The position numbers were made by a program, and so were the translations under genes. From Prado023 sp963700475 (lineage in GTDB: Bacteria > Actinomycetota > Actinomycetes > S36-B12 > CAIYMF01), in contig CAVOXR010000014.1 in the NCBI GenBank assembly GCA_963700475.1, positions 62,001 to 126,000 on the forward strand: DNA of 64,000 nucleotides, read 5' to 3'. Below the pieces are notes generated by a model. That model was given only the letters and a program-made list of their open reading frames with translations, had not been told where the DNA came from and did not search any database. Position 1 is the first letter of the stretch. Every line of letters begins with the position of its first letter. This document shows positions 8,599-19,405 of the stretch, piece by piece.

Positions 8599-9888
8599 TC
8601 ACGACTTGATGTACGGGATGCCGTCGGCGGCCGGCGCCCGAGACCGGCCGGCCAGCCCGGCGACCGCGAACAACGTCGCCAGGTAGGGCGCCATCAGCAT
8701 GAACTGGCTGGGGATGGGGGTCCCGACGATGCTCAGCACCTGCTGCAGCTGGTCGGCGAAGCCGAACAGCAGCGCCGCGCCGATCGCACCAAGCGGGGAC
8801 CACCGGCCGAAGATCATGGCGGCCAGCGCGATGAAGCCCTTGCCGGCGGTCATGTTCTTGCTGAAGGCCCCGACCGAGCCGAGGGTGAAGAACGCACCAC
8901 CCAGCCCGGACACCATGCCGCCGAGCAGGACGTTGCGGAAGCGCAGCTTGTTCACGTCGATTCCGACGGTGTCAGCGGCCTTCGGGTGCTCGCCCACGGC
9001 GCGCACGCGCAGGCCCCAGCGGGTCCGGAACAGTGCGATGTGCACCGTGGCCGCGATGACGTACATCAGGTACACGATCAGGGACTGGTCGAAGAAGATC
9101 GGGCCGATGATCGGGATGTCGGACAGGATCGGGATCGCGATCGGCTGGAAGACCGGCGGGCTGTTCCAGGTCTCGGCCTCCTTGTCCAGGACCGAGGAGT
9201 AGAAGAACGAGGTCAGGCCCAGGACGAGGGTGTTGACCACCACGCCGACGATCACCTGGTCGACGAAGTACGTGACGGTGAAGACGGCCAGGATCCAGCC
9301 CACCAGCAGGCCGGCGACCACAGCGGCGATGAGCCCGGCGAGCAGGCTGTTGGTCAGCGAGCCGACCACCGCGGAGAGGAAGGCCCCGGCGAGCAGCTGG
9401 CCCTCGATGGCGATGTTCACCACGCCGGCACGCTCGCACAGGACACCGGACAGGGCGCCGAAGATCAGCGGGACGCTGAGCAGCAGGGACCCCTGGAGCA
9501 GGCCGGTCAGCGGGATGGACTTGCCCGACACCACCCAGGTCAGGAAGGACATCATGAATGCGATCCCGAAGGCCGCGATCGCCCACCCCGGGGTCGGCTT
9601 GCGCTTTCGTGCCCACATCAGGGACAGGCCGGCGATGCCCAGGCAGACCAGCCCCATCAGAAGGGCGAACGCCTTGGAGGGGACGGTCAGGTCCGGCAGC
9701 GTGATGGTGTCGCCGGGCATCGCCAGGACGAATGTCGTGGTCTCGCCCGAGGTCCCCCTGACTCCGAAGAAGACGGTCGCGAGCAACCCCAGGACGCCCA
9801 TGATGATCGGGGCCTTGTAGGAGACCGGCAGGAGCACATCCGGCTCGGCGGCCGGTGCGGCCGGTGCAGCAGTGGTGTCGATTGCCAT
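8599..9888 (-). CDS. Nucleoside ABC transporter permease (NupQ-type)
   Basis: 429 residues, about ten hydrophobic helices, branched-chain/BMP-type permease fold. The segment LCERAGVVNIAIEGQLLAGAF is characteristic of the second permease of BMP/nucleoside importers, as are GMVSGLGGAFFTLGSVG and GRWSPLGAIGAALLFG. An extended N-terminal hydrophobic region (residues 20-110) is present, as in actinobacterial members. It pairs with the permease encoded 15 bases upstream and with the ATPase and BMP lipoprotein of the same operon. Its stop overlaps the probable GTG start of cdd. Confidence 0.9.
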   Translation of the reverse strand: MAIDTTAAPAAPAAEPDVLLPVSYKAPIIMGVLGLLATVFFGVRGTSGETTTFVLAMPGDTITLPDLTVPSKAFALLMGLVCLGIAGLSLMWARKRKPTPGWAIAAFGIAFMMSFLTWVVSGKSIPLTGLLQGSLLLSVPLIFGALSGVLCERAGVVNIAIEGQLLAGAFLSAVVGSLTNSLLAGLIAAVVAGLLVGWILAVFTVTYFVDQVIVGVVVNTLVLGLTSFFYSSVLDKEAETWNSPPVFQPIAIPILSDIPIIGPIFFDQSLIVYLMYVIAATVHIALFRTRWGLRVRAVGEHPKAADTVGIDVNKLRFRNVLLGGMVSGLGGAFFTLGSVGAFSKNMTAGKGFIALAAMIFGRWSPLGAIGAALLFGFADQLQQVLSIVGTPIPSQFMLMAPYLATLFAVAGLAGRSRAPAADGIPYIKS

Positions 9889-9903
9889 CGTGATCGGCTC
9901 CTT

Positions 9904-11103
9904 CTACTCGGCGCTCGGCGCCCGGAGGCGGAAGATCTTGCGGACAAGGGGTGGTGCTGCCAGGAACAGCACGATCAGCGACTGGACGACCAGCACGATG
10001 TCGATGGGCGTCGAGGTTGCGGCCTGCATCGACGAGCCGCCGGCCCGCAACCCGCCCATCAGGATGCCGGCGAACACCACCCCGATCGGGTTGCTCTTGC
10101 CGAGCAGCGCGACGGTGATGGCGTCGAACCCGATCTCACCGGCTATCCCGTTGCCCATCGCGTACTCGGTGGCGCCACCGAGGATCTGGTTGGCGCCGGC
10201 CATGCCCGCCAGGCCACCGGCGATGATCATCACGCCGGCCAGCGCACGCTTCACGTTGATGCCCGCGGTCCGGGCCGCGTTCGGGTTGGCCCCGACCGCA
10301 CGGAACTCGAACCCGATCGTCGAGCGCTCCAGGAGCCACCACACGAAGGCGGCAGCGGCGAGCGCCAGCAGGAAGCCCAGGTTCAGCCGGTAGTCCTCCC
10401 CCAGGATCCTGGGCAGGCGCGCCGACGAGAGCACTGGCGGGCTCAGGGGGTCGTCCCGTCCCGGTCGCTGGAACGCATCCTTGGTGAGCAGGAACTGCAG
10501 GAAGTAGATCGCGATCCAGTTGAGCATGATCGTCACGATCACCTCATGGGCCCCGGTCTGGGACTTGAGCACACCGGCGATCCCACCCCAGATGGCACCG
10601 CCGAGGATGCCGGCGAGGATGGCCACGATCAGGTGGATCGGGAAGGGCATCGAGACCGCGAAGCCGACGTAGCCGGCGAGGATCGCGCCCATGATCAGCT
10701 GGCCCTGCGCGCCGATGTTGAACAGGCCCGCGCGGAACGGCAGGGCCACCGCGAGGCCCGCGAGGATCAGGGATGTGGACGTGTAGAGGGTCTCGGTGAA
10801 GGGCTTGAGCGCGTCGCCCACCGTGTAGGCGCCGAAGTTGATCACCGAGCCGGAGAAGAGCGCCCTGTAGGCCTCGGACACCGAGGTCCACGCGGCGCTG
10901 ATCGTGTCCATCGGGGCGGAGAAGAAGTACTTGCCCGCAGCCCGGACGTCAGGGTCCGCGAAGGCGATGAGGAGCCCGCTGATCACCAGCGCCAGCAGGA
11001 ACGACAGCGCGTAGAGCACGAGCTGGTCGATCCACCCCCGACGGCTCTTCTTCGGCTCGGGGACGGGCGCGGTGACCTCGGTCATCAGCTCGGTGCTGCT
11101 CAC
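9904..11103 (-). CDS. Nucleoside ABC transporter permease (NupP-type)
   Basis: 399 residues with about nine hydrophobic helices, first of the two permeases. RAGLFNIGAQGQLIMGAI is the hallmark segment of this subunit. GAHEVIVTIMLNWIAIYFLQF and FEFRAVGANPNAARTAGIN also match the family. Its start codon overlaps the stop of the ATPase gene (ATGA), showing translational coupling. Together with the 429-residue permease it forms the membrane channel for nucleosides, energised by the two-domain ATPase. Confidence 0.9.
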   Translation of the reverse strand: MSSTELMTEVTAPVPEPKKSRRGWIDQLVLYALSFLLALVISGLLIAFADPDVRAAGKYFFSAPMDTISAAWTSVSEAYRALFSGSVINFGAYTVGDALKPFTETLYTSTSLILAGLAVALPFRAGLFNIGAQGQLIMGAILAGYVGFAVSMPFPIHLIVAILAGILGGAIWGGIAGVLKSQTGAHEVIVTIMLNWIAIYFLQFLLTKDAFQRPGRDDPLSPPVLSSARLPRILGEDYRLNLGFLLALAAAAFVWWLLERSTIGFEFRAVGANPNAARTAGINVKRALAGVMIIAGGLAGMAGANQILGGATEYAMGNGIAGEIGFDAITVALLGKSNPIGVVFAGILMGGLRAGGSSMQAATSTPIDIVLVVQSLIVLFLAAPPLVRKIFRLRAPSAE

Positions 11104-12650
11104 TGCGCGACCTCCTGCCCGTTCGCGGGACCCGCGCCGTGTGCGGCTGCATCCTGCGGCACCCCGGCCATCATCAGGCCCAGGACTCCGCGCGGTGTGT
11201 CCGGCGGGACGATGCCGATGATCTTGCCGCGGTACATGACCACCACCCTGTCGGCGAGGGCCGCGACCTCGTCGAGCTCGGTGGAGACGATCAGGACGGC
11301 CACCCCGGCGTCCCGTTCGGCGATGACGCGCTTGTGGACGAACTCGATGGCCCCGACGTCGACCCCGCGGGTGGGCTGGGAGGCGATGAACAGCGACACG
11401 ACCGGCTTCGAGAGCTCCCTGGCGAGCACGACCTTCTGCTGGTTGCCACCCGACAGCGACGTGGCCGGAAGCTGCACGCCGGTGGTCCGGACGTCGAACT
11501 CCTTGGCCTTCTCCTCGGCGTTGGCCGCGATCACCGACGGCTTCATCATCAGGCCCTTGGCGAACGGCGGCTGCTTGTACTGGTCGAGGATCATGTTCTC
11601 GGCGATGGAGAACTTCCCCACCAGTCCGTCATCGGAGCGATCCTCGGGGACGAACCCGATCCCCGAGTCCAGGATGTGGCGCGTCGAGCGGCCCACCAGT
11701 TCCGCGCCCTTGAGCTTGGCCGACCCCGTCACGGAGTGCTGCAGTCCGAGGATCGCCTGCGTCAGCTCGGTCTGGCCGTTTCCCTGGACCCCGGCGATGC
11801 AGACGACCTCCCCGCTGCGCACGTCGAGGTCGACGTTGTCGACCACGGCCTGGCCCGTCTCCGAGCGCACGGTCAGTCCGCGCACCTCCAGGACGACGTC
11901 CTTCGGTGCCGCCGCGGCCTTGTCCACCTTCAGGCTCACCGCCCGGCCGACCATCATCGTGGCGAGCTCGGTCTCCGAGTCGGTGGGCAGCGCCGTGCCG
12001 ACGACCTTGCCCCGGCGGATGACCGTGATCCGGTCCGCGACCGCCTTGATCTCGCGCAGCTTGTGGCTGATCATCACCACGGACCGGCCGCTGGCCTTGA
12101 GCTGCCGGATGATCTCGAGCAGCTCGTCGGTCTCCTGGGGCGTCAGCACCGCGGTCGGCTCGTCGAGGATGAGGATCTGGGCGTCCTTGACCAGGGCCTT
12201 GATGATCTCCACGCGCTGCTGCACGCCCACGGGCAGGTCCTCGACCAGGGCGTCGGGATCGACCTCGAGGTTGTACTTCTGCGACAGCTCCAGCACCTGG
12301 TTGCGGGCGCCCTCGATGTCGAGGAACGCCCCCTTGGTCAGCTCGTGGCCCAGCATCACGTTCTCCGCGACCGTGAAGACCGGCACCAGCATGAAGTGCT
12401 GATGGACCATGCCGATCCCGGCATCCATCGCGTCGCCGGGGTCGTGGAAGTGCACCTCCTGGCCGTCGATGAGGATCTTGCCCTCCTCCGGCCGGTACAG
12501 CCCGAACAGGGTGTTCATCAGCGTGGACTTCCCGGCACCGTTCTCGCCGAGCAGGCAGTGGATCTCGCCCGGCTCGATGACCAGGTCGATCGAGTCATTC
12601 GCCGTGAAGGTGCCGAACCGCTTGGTGATTCCCTGCAGCTCCAGTCGCAC
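11100..12650 (-). CDS. Nucleoside ABC transporter ATP-binding protein (two NBDs)
   Basis: 516 residues with two tandem ABC domains, as in sugar/nucleoside importers of the BMP class. The first has Walker A GENGAGKST, a VGVQQRVEI signature (a Q-rich variant of LSGGQ) and Walker B LILDEPTAVL. The second has the degenerate Walker A GVQGNGQTE, signature LSGGNQQKV, and ASQPTRGVD in place of Walker B. That asymmetry is normal for this class. It is separated from the upstream BMP lipoprotein gene by 159 bases that contain a strong stem-loop. Confidence 0.92.
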   Translation of the reverse strand: MRLELQGITKRFGTFTANDSIDLVIEPGEIHCLLGENGAGKSTLMNTLFGLYRPEEGKILIDGQEVHFHDPGDAMDAGIGMVHQHFMLVPVFTVAENVMLGHELTKGAFLDIEGARNQVLELSQKYNLEVDPDALVEDLPVGVQQRVEIIKALVKDAQILILDEPTAVLTPQETDELLEIIRQLKASGRSVVMISHKLREIKAVADRITVIRRGKVVGTALPTDSETELATMMVGRAVSLKVDKAAAAPKDVVLEVRGLTVRSETGQAVVDNVDLDVRSGEVVCIAGVQGNGQTELTQAILGLQHSVTGSAKLKGAELVGRSTRHILDSGIGFVPEDRSDDGLVGKFSIAENMILDQYKQPPFAKGLMMKPSVIAANAEEKAKEFDVRTTGVQLPATSLSGGNQQKVVLARELSKPVVSLFIASQPTRGVDVGAIEFVHKRVIAERDAGVAVLIVSTELDEVAALADRVVVMYRGKIIGIVPPDTPRGVLGLMMAGVPQDAAAHGAGPANGQEVAQ

Positions 12651-12754
12651 GCTGCTACCTCCGACTCCAGGTGTGGACTGATCGCACCCTAGCGATCAGT
12701 CAGCCTCCAACTCCTGCTCAGCCATCGGCGATTCGCCATGATTCGCCCCGGACG

Positions 12755-12794
12755 CGACGAAGCCCCCCGGCGCTGCGCGCGGGGGGCTTCGTCG
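12755..12794 (-). terminator. 14-bp stem-loop after the BMP gene
   Basis: A perfect 14-bp inverted repeat, CGACGAAGCCCCCC (12755-12768) and GGGGGGCTTCGTCG (12781-12794), with a 12-nt loop. It lies between the BMP lipoprotein gene and its ATPase gene, which run in the same direction. It most likely stops or stabilises part of the transcripts so that the binding protein is made in excess over the membrane complex. Confidence 0.75.
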
Positions 12795-12809
12795 AGCGAT
12801 CAGGGAGTA

Positions 12810-13928
12810 TCAGCTGCCCTGGGGCGAGTTGGTCGACTCCACCTTGATGGTGCCGTCGATGATCTGCGCCTTGAGCTCCTCGATCTTGGCGGTCAGCTCG
12901 GCCGGGACCTTCGACTCGAAGTCGTGGTACGGGGCCAGCCCGACGCCGTCGTTCGCCAGCGTGCCGATGTACGGCGCGTTGCTGTAGGCACCGTTCACGG
13001 TGTCCGTCGTGGACTTCTCAACGGCGTTGGCGATGTTCTTCTCCACGGTCGTCAGGAAGACGTCCTTGTACTGGGAGGCGGACTCGTAGCCGTCCTGGTC
13101 GACCCAGATGATGGAGACCTTGCCACCCGAGGCCTGAGCCTCAGCCGCAGCGCCGAGCCCGGTGCCGCCGGCGACGGGCATGATGATGTCCGCACCCTGC
13201 TGGATCAGGTTCTTGGCCAGGTTCTTGCCGTCGGTCGGGGAGTCGAACTTGCCGGCGAACAGGCCGTCCTGCTTCTCCTTGTCCCAGCCGAGCAGCTTGA
13301 CGTCGGTGCCGTTGTCCTCGTTGTACTTGGCGATGCCGTCAGCCATGCCGTCCATGAACACCGCGACAGTCGGGAGCTTGATGCCGCCGAACGTGCCCAC
13401 CGTGCCGGTCTCGGTCATGCCCGCCGACAGGTAGCCGGCCAGGTAGGCGGCCTCAGCCGTGTTGAACAGCAGCGGCTGGACGTTGTCGATCGGCTGGGGG
13501 CCGTCGGTGTCGGGATCGCCATCGGGGTTCTCGTCGACGATCGCGAAGCGCTCATCCGGGTTGGCCTTGGCCGCGGTCGCGGTGGCGTCGCCCAGCGAGA
13601 AGCCGACGGTCACGATGTTGCCGCAGTCCTCGGCCACGAGGCTGTTGACGTTGGGGGTGTAGTCCGACTCGGACTTGCTGGTCACGTACTTGACCTCGAT
13701 GCCGGTGGCCGCGGCGGCTGCCTCCAGGCCCTTCCACGCGGAGGCGTTGAACGAACGGTCGTCGATGCCGCCCTGGTCGGTGACCATGCACCCCAGGAAT
13801 GCGGCGGCAGCAGCGCTGCCAGAGGCGGCCGGGGCCGAACCCTCGGCGGCGTTCTCCTCCGGGGCCGAACCACAGGCGGCAAGTGCCAGCGCTGCGACGG
13901 CGCCCACGGCGAGCAAACGAGTCTTCAT
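12810..13928 (-). CDS. bmpA: BMP-family nucleoside-binding lipoprotein
   Basis: 372 residues. ATG 13928 is preceded by GGAG at the right distance; an upstream ATG at 13976 has no such support. A lipoprotein signal (MKTRLLAVGAVAALALAAC) with lipobox LAAC anchors it outside the membrane, followed by an Ala/Ser/Glu-rich linker. The mature part has typical BMP features: VTDQGGIDDRSFNASAWKGL, GFSLGDA and ADIIMPVAGGTGLG. It captures nucleosides for the importer encoded downstream. It is the first gene of the salvage operon. Confidence 0.92.
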   Translation of the reverse strand: MKTRLLAVGAVAALALAACGSAPEENAAEGSAPAASGSAAAAAFLGCMVTDQGGIDDRSFNASAWKGLEAAAAATGIEVKYVTSKSESDYTPNVNSLVAEDCGNIVTVGFSLGDATATAAKANPDERFAIVDENPDGDPDTDGPQPIDNVQPLLFNTAEAAYLAGYLSAGMTETGTVGTFGGIKLPTVAVFMDGMADGIAKYNEDNGTDVKLLGWDKEKQDGLFAGKFDSPTDGKNLAKNLIQQGADIIMPVAGGTGLGAAAEAQASGGKVSIIWVDQDGYESASQYKDVFLTTVEKNIANAVEKSTTDTVNGAYSNAPYIGTLANDGVGLAPYHDFESKVPAELTAKIEELKAQIIDGTIKVESTNSPQGS

Positions 13929-14130
13929 ACGTTCTCCATATCCATTCAACGAGGCGCCCATCCGGCGCCAGACCACGTCAGGTCACGATTTTACCCGCGC
14001 GATCCGGGAGGTCCTGACCATCGAGCCCGTGGCGAGGGACACGATTCGATCACGATTCCGCGCCGAACGTCCCCACGGCTTCGCCGGAGGTCCTGCGCTC
14101 TGCGCTGCTCTGGGCCGCAGCATCTCCGGC
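13929..14130. promoter_or_regulatory. Leader region of the nucleoside operon
   Basis: 202 bases between the bmpA start and the end of the mutase gene, both on the minus strand. It must hold the bmpA promoter. It is more A/T-rich near 13990 (GATTTTACCC), and a GGCGCC-containing repeat (GGCGCCCATCCGGCGCC) lies near 13950-13967. No riboswitch fold or clear -35/-10 pair was recognised. Confidence 0.3.
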
Positions 14131-15699
14131 TCAGAAGACGTCGTGCGGGACGTACTCACCCCACACGTCGCGCAGCGCCGTGCTCACCTCGCCCACAGTG
14201 GCCCGCGCCTTCAGGGCCTCCTTCATCGGGTAGAGGACGTTCTCCGAGCCGCGCGCGGCCTCCCGGACGGCCTCCAGGAGCGCGCTGATGTCGCCCCGCT
14301 CGGCACGCAGCTTCTCCAATCGGGCCCGCTGCTCAGCCTCGATCGCCGGGTTGACCCGCAGGGGCTCGTAGGGCTCGTCGGTGTCGATCGTGAACTTGTT
14401 CACACCGACGACCACCCGCTCCCCGGAGTCGATCTCGTTCGCGATCCGGTAGGCCGAGCGCTCGATCTCGGACTTCTGGAACCCGTTCTCGATCGCCGCG
14501 ACAGCCCCGCCGAGCTCGGTGATCTTGTCCATGAGCTCCTGCGCCGCGGCCTCGACCTCGTCGGTCAGGGACTCGATGGCGTAGGAGCCCGCGAACGGGT
14601 CGACCGTCTTGCACACGTCGGACTCGTAGGCGATCACCTGCTGGGTGCGCAGGGCCAGGCGGGCGGCCTTCTCGGTCGGCAGCGCGATGGCCTCGTCGAA
14701 GGAGTTCGTGTGCAGGCTCTGCGTCCCGCCGAGCACCGCAGCCAGGGCCTGGATGGCCACGCGGACCATGTTCACCTCGGGCTGCTGGGCGGTCAGCTGC
14801 ACACCGGCGGTCTGGGTGTGGAAGCGCAGCATCATCGACTTGGGGTTCTTCGCGCCGAACTCCTCGCGCATGACCCGGGCCCAGATCCGCCGTGCAGCGC
14901 GGAACTTCGCGACCTCCTCGAGCAGGCTGGTCCGCGAGACGAAGAAGAACGCAAGCCGTGGGGCGAAGTCATCCACGTCCAGGCCGGCGGCGATGGCCGC
15001 CTTCACGTACTCGATGCCGTCGGCGAGGGTGAATGCGATCTCCTGCGCGGGCGTGGCCCCGGCCTCGGCCATGTGGTAGCCCGAGATCGAGATGGTGTTC
15101 CACTTGGGCAGCTCATCGGCGCAGTAGCCGAAGATGTCGGTGATCAGTCGCAGGGAGGCCGCCGGCGGGTAGATGTAGGTGCCGCGGGCGATGTACTCCT
15201 TCAGCACGTCGTTCTGGATGGTCCCGGTGAGCGCCGAGCCGGGGATGCCCTGCTCCTCGGCGACGATCTGGTACGCCAGCAGCAGGACGGCCGCCGGGGC
15301 GTTGATCGTCATGGACGTCGAGACCTTGTCCAGCGGCAGGCCGTCGAACAGGGTCCGCATGTCGTCGATCGAGTCGATGGCCACACCGACCTTGCCGACC
15401 TCGCCCGATGCGAGCGGGTGGTCGGAGTCGTAGCCCATCTGCGTCGGCAGGTCGAATGCGACCGACAGGCCGGTCTGGCCGGCGCCGATCAGCTGGTGGT
15501 AGCGGGCGTTCGACTCCGCGGCCGTGCCGAACCCGGCGTACTGGCGCATGGTCCAGGGCCGGCCGGTGTACATCGACGGGTACACGCCACGCGTGTAGGG
15601 ATACTCCCCCGGGGCACCGATCAGGGCGGGGTCGGCACCGGCGCGCGACTCGGCGTCGTAGAGGGGGGCGAACGGACGTCCGGACTCGGTGATTGCCAT
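14131..15699 (-). CDS. Acyl-CoA mutase large subunit (methylmalonyl-CoA mutase family)
   Basis: 522 residues, the substrate-binding TIM-barrel half of a B12-dependent acyl-CoA mutase. Family segments are RPWTMRQYAGFGTAAESNAR, SVAFDLPTQMGYDSDHP, GTIQNDVLKEYIARGTYIYP, NTISISGYHMAEAGA and QSLHTNSFDEA. The usual C-terminal B12-binding domain is absent, so a separate small subunit (about 140 residues) is needed, and none is in the window. Substrate (methylmalonyl-, isobutyryl- or another acyl-CoA) cannot be fixed by eye. ATG 15699 begins the conserved N-terminus. It is divergent from sdhCDAB, which would consume succinyl-CoA-derived succinate. Confidence 0.85.
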   Translation of the reverse strand: MAITESGRPFAPLYDAESRAGADPALIGAPGEYPYTRGVYPSMYTGRPWTMRQYAGFGTAAESNARYHQLIGAGQTGLSVAFDLPTQMGYDSDHPLASGEVGKVGVAIDSIDDMRTLFDGLPLDKVSTSMTINAPAAVLLLAYQIVAEEQGIPGSALTGTIQNDVLKEYIARGTYIYPPAASLRLITDIFGYCADELPKWNTISISGYHMAEAGATPAQEIAFTLADGIEYVKAAIAAGLDVDDFAPRLAFFFVSRTSLLEEVAKFRAARRIWARVMREEFGAKNPKSMMLRFHTQTAGVQLTAQQPEVNMVRVAIQALAAVLGGTQSLHTNSFDEAIALPTEKAARLALRTQQVIAYESDVCKTVDPFAGSYAIESLTDEVEAAAQELMDKITELGGAVAAIENGFQKSEIERSAYRIANEIDSGERVVVGVNKFTIDTDEPYEPLRVNPAIEAEQRARLEKLRAERGDISALLEAVREAARGSENVLYPMKEALKARATVGEVSTALRDVWGEYVPHDVF

Positions 15700-15842
15700 G
15701 GCCCCAAGGCTAGGCCCGGGCAGCACGGGAGTCGTGCCGCACCCCGTCCCGTCCAGGAGGGACCAAGGACCCGGACCTTCGCGGACTGCGGGGGCATCCT
15801 CGCCCATGCACCCGAGCGGCTCGGGACTAGACTGCCCATCAT

Positions 15843-15861
15843 GTGGCGGATGCCCCGCCAC
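15843..15861 (+). promoter_or_regulatory. Inverted repeat in the sdh leader
   Basis: GTGGCGG (15843-15849) and CCGCCAC (15855-15861) form a 7-bp stem with a 5-nt loop, 33 bases before the sdhC start. TAGACT at about 15829 could be a -10 element placing this hairpin in the 5' leader. It could be a regulator site for the succinate dehydrogenase operon or a leader hairpin. The sdhC ribosome binding site (TAGGAGG) follows it. Confidence 0.4.
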
Positions 15862-15894
15862 GTGCGCCCACTCCCGACCTAGGAGGCTCCACCG

Positions 15895-16290
15895 ATGGCC
15901 AGTGCGCCTGCGGGGACCCTGTACCGCGGAGGTGAGGGGATGTGGTCCTGGGTGGCCCATCGCATCACCGGTGTCGCGGTGTTCTTCTTCCTCCTCGTCC
16001 ACGTCCTGGACACCGCCCTCGTGCGCGTCTCCCCGGACGCCTACGACATGGTGATCGCCAGCTACAAGACCCCGATCGTCAACCTCTTGGAGGTCGGCCT
16101 GGTCGCCGCGGTCCTGTACCACGCACTCAACGGCATCCGGATCATCCTCGTGGACTTCTGGGCCGAGGGCCCGCGCCACCAGAAGGCGATGTTCCGCTCG
16201 ATCGTGGTGATCTGGCTGCTCATCATGATCCCCGGGGCCTACTTCATGCTCAAGCACACCGTCGAGGCCCTCTTCGGGAGCACATCATGA
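15895..16290 (+). CDS. sdhC: Succinate dehydrogenase cytochrome b556 subunit
   Basis: 131 residues, three membrane helices. GTLYRGGEGMWSWVAHRITGV is the conserved N-terminal segment (Ser and Arg near the quinone site). FLLVHVLDTALV and YHALNGIRIILVDF carry the histidines expected to bind haem b. TAGGAGG lies eight bases before the ATG. The stop overlaps the sdhD start by four bases. It anchors SdhAB to the membrane and passes electrons to quinone. Confidence 0.93.
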   Translation: MASAPAGTLYRGGEGMWSWVAHRITGVAVFFFLLVHVLDTALVRVSPDAYDMVIASYKTPIVNLLEVGLVAAVLYHALNGIRIILVDFWAEGPRHQKAMFRSIVVIWLLIMIPGAYFMLKHTVEALFGSTS

Positions 16291-16688
16291 GCCTTGAGAT
16301 CGCCGACCCGCGCAGCGCGAGGACCTCGCGGAGCAGCAGCAACTACGAGCGCTACTCCTGGATCTTCATGCGGATCTCCGGCCTGGTGCTGGTGTTCCTC
16401 GTCCTGGGTCACCTGCTGATCATGAACATCCTCGACGGCGGGGTGCAGCGCATCAACTTCGGCTTCGTGGCCGGCCGCTGGTCCAGCCCCTTCTGGCAGG
16501 CGTGGGACCTCCTGCAGCTCTGGCTGGCCATGCTCCACGGAGGCAACGGCATGCGCACGATCATCAGCGACTACGCCGAGAAGCCCAAGACGCGCTTCTG
16601 GCTGCTGACCCTGCTGACGGTTGCCATCGTCTTCACCCTCGTCCTGGGGACCCTGGTGATCTTCACCTTCGACCCCAACATCGCCTGA
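16287..16688 (+). CDS. sdhD: Succinate dehydrogenase hydrophobic anchor subunit
   Basis: 133 residues, three membrane helices. The N-terminal NYERYSWIFMRISGLVLVFL resembles the actinobacterial SdhD family, with GHLLIMNI and LLQLWLAMLHGGNGMRTIISDY carrying histidines for haem and the DY typical of the quinone pocket. ATGA overlap with sdhC shows coupling. It makes the second half of the membrane anchor. Confidence 0.92.
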   Translation: MSLEIADPRSARTSRSSSNYERYSWIFMRISGLVLVFLVLGHLLIMNILDGGVQRINFGFVAGRWSSPFWQAWDLLQLWLAMLHGGNGMRTIISDYAEKPKTRFWLLTLLTVAIVFTLVLGTLVIFTFDPNIA

Positions 16689-16707
16689 TCGGAGAGTGGC
16701 GCGAGCC

Positions 16708-18461
<1,754 letters not shown>

Positions 18462-18462
<1 letters not shown>

Positions 18463-19226
18463 TGGCCACCGACGCCCCCACCGCCCCCGCACCGGCCCCC
18501 GCCGCCACCGACATCCCGCAGCCGTTCCCCGTGACGGTCCGGGTGCGCCGGTTCCTGCCCGACGAGGGCCCGGAGCCGTTCTGGCAGGACTTCACGGTCG
18601 ACGTGTTCCCGACCGACCGGATCCTCGACGCCCTGCACAAGATCAAGTGGGAGCAGGACGGGACGCTCACCTTCCGGCGCTCGTGCGCCCACGGCATCTG
18701 CGGCTCGGACGCCATCCGGATCAACGGCCGCAACCGGCTGGCCTGCAAGACCCTGATCAAGGACCTCAACGCGAAGAAGCCCATCATCATCGAGGCGATC
18801 AAGGGCCTGCCGCTGGAGAAGGACCTCGTCGTCGACATGGAGCCGTTCTTCAAGTCCTTCCGCGAGATCATGCCGTTCCTGATCACCACCGGGAACGAGC
18901 CCACCAAGGAGCGCGTGCAGTCGGCCGAGGACCGTGCGATCTTCGACGACACCACCAAGTGCATCCTGTGTGCGTGCTGCACGACGTCGTGTCCGGTCTT
19001 CTGGACCGACGGTCAGTACTTCGGGCCGGCGGCCATCGTCAACGCGCACCGCTTCATCTTCGACAGTCGTGACGAGGGCGCCGAGCAGCGCCTGGAGATC
19101 CTGGACTCCAAGGAGGGCGTCTGGCGCTGCCGGACCACCTTCAACTGCACCGATGCCTGCCCCCGCGGCATCGAGGTCACCAAGGCGATCCAGGAAGTCA
19201 AGCGCGCGCTGATCTACCGCGGCTGA
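18462..19226 (+). CDS. sdhB: Succinate dehydrogenase iron-sulfur subunit
   Basis: 254 residues. The 2Fe-2S ligands are in FRRSCAHGICGSDAI with the later LACK. The 4Fe-4S and 3Fe-4S ligands are in CILCACCTTSCPVFW and NCTDACPRGI. An Ala/Pro-rich N-terminal extension of about 18 residues is present. It transfers electrons from SdhA flavin to the SdhCD quinone site. It is the last gene of the operon; no clear terminator was seen in the 180 bases that follow. Confidence 0.96.
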
Positions 19227-19405
19227 TCGGTCGGTCCACGCGAGGCCGGTCGCCAACGGAGGCCGTGCGAGGTCGGCTGCTGGTGGGGATGTCCGATTCC
19301 GGTCACCCCGTGGCCGATTCGATCGACCCGTCGGCGATTGCCGTGTGCGCAATGCCGCGTCATTCCCCGGAACGGCGCGTGCGCGCGCTTAGCCTGTGAC
19401 GCGTT

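Noticed and set aside
7237..12402. A 1721-codon open frame on the plus strand
   Set aside because: It lies opposite the nucleoside operon, whose proteins have full family motifs. Its translation is Gln/Arg/Asp/Gly-rich with no domains, which is the usual antisense shadow in high-GC DNA.
19290..19340. A possible third copy of the 45-nt hairpin element near the sdhB-dacA gap
   Set aside because: It shares CGATTCGATCGACC-like words but lacks the 3' arm ATCGACTACCAG and the length relation.
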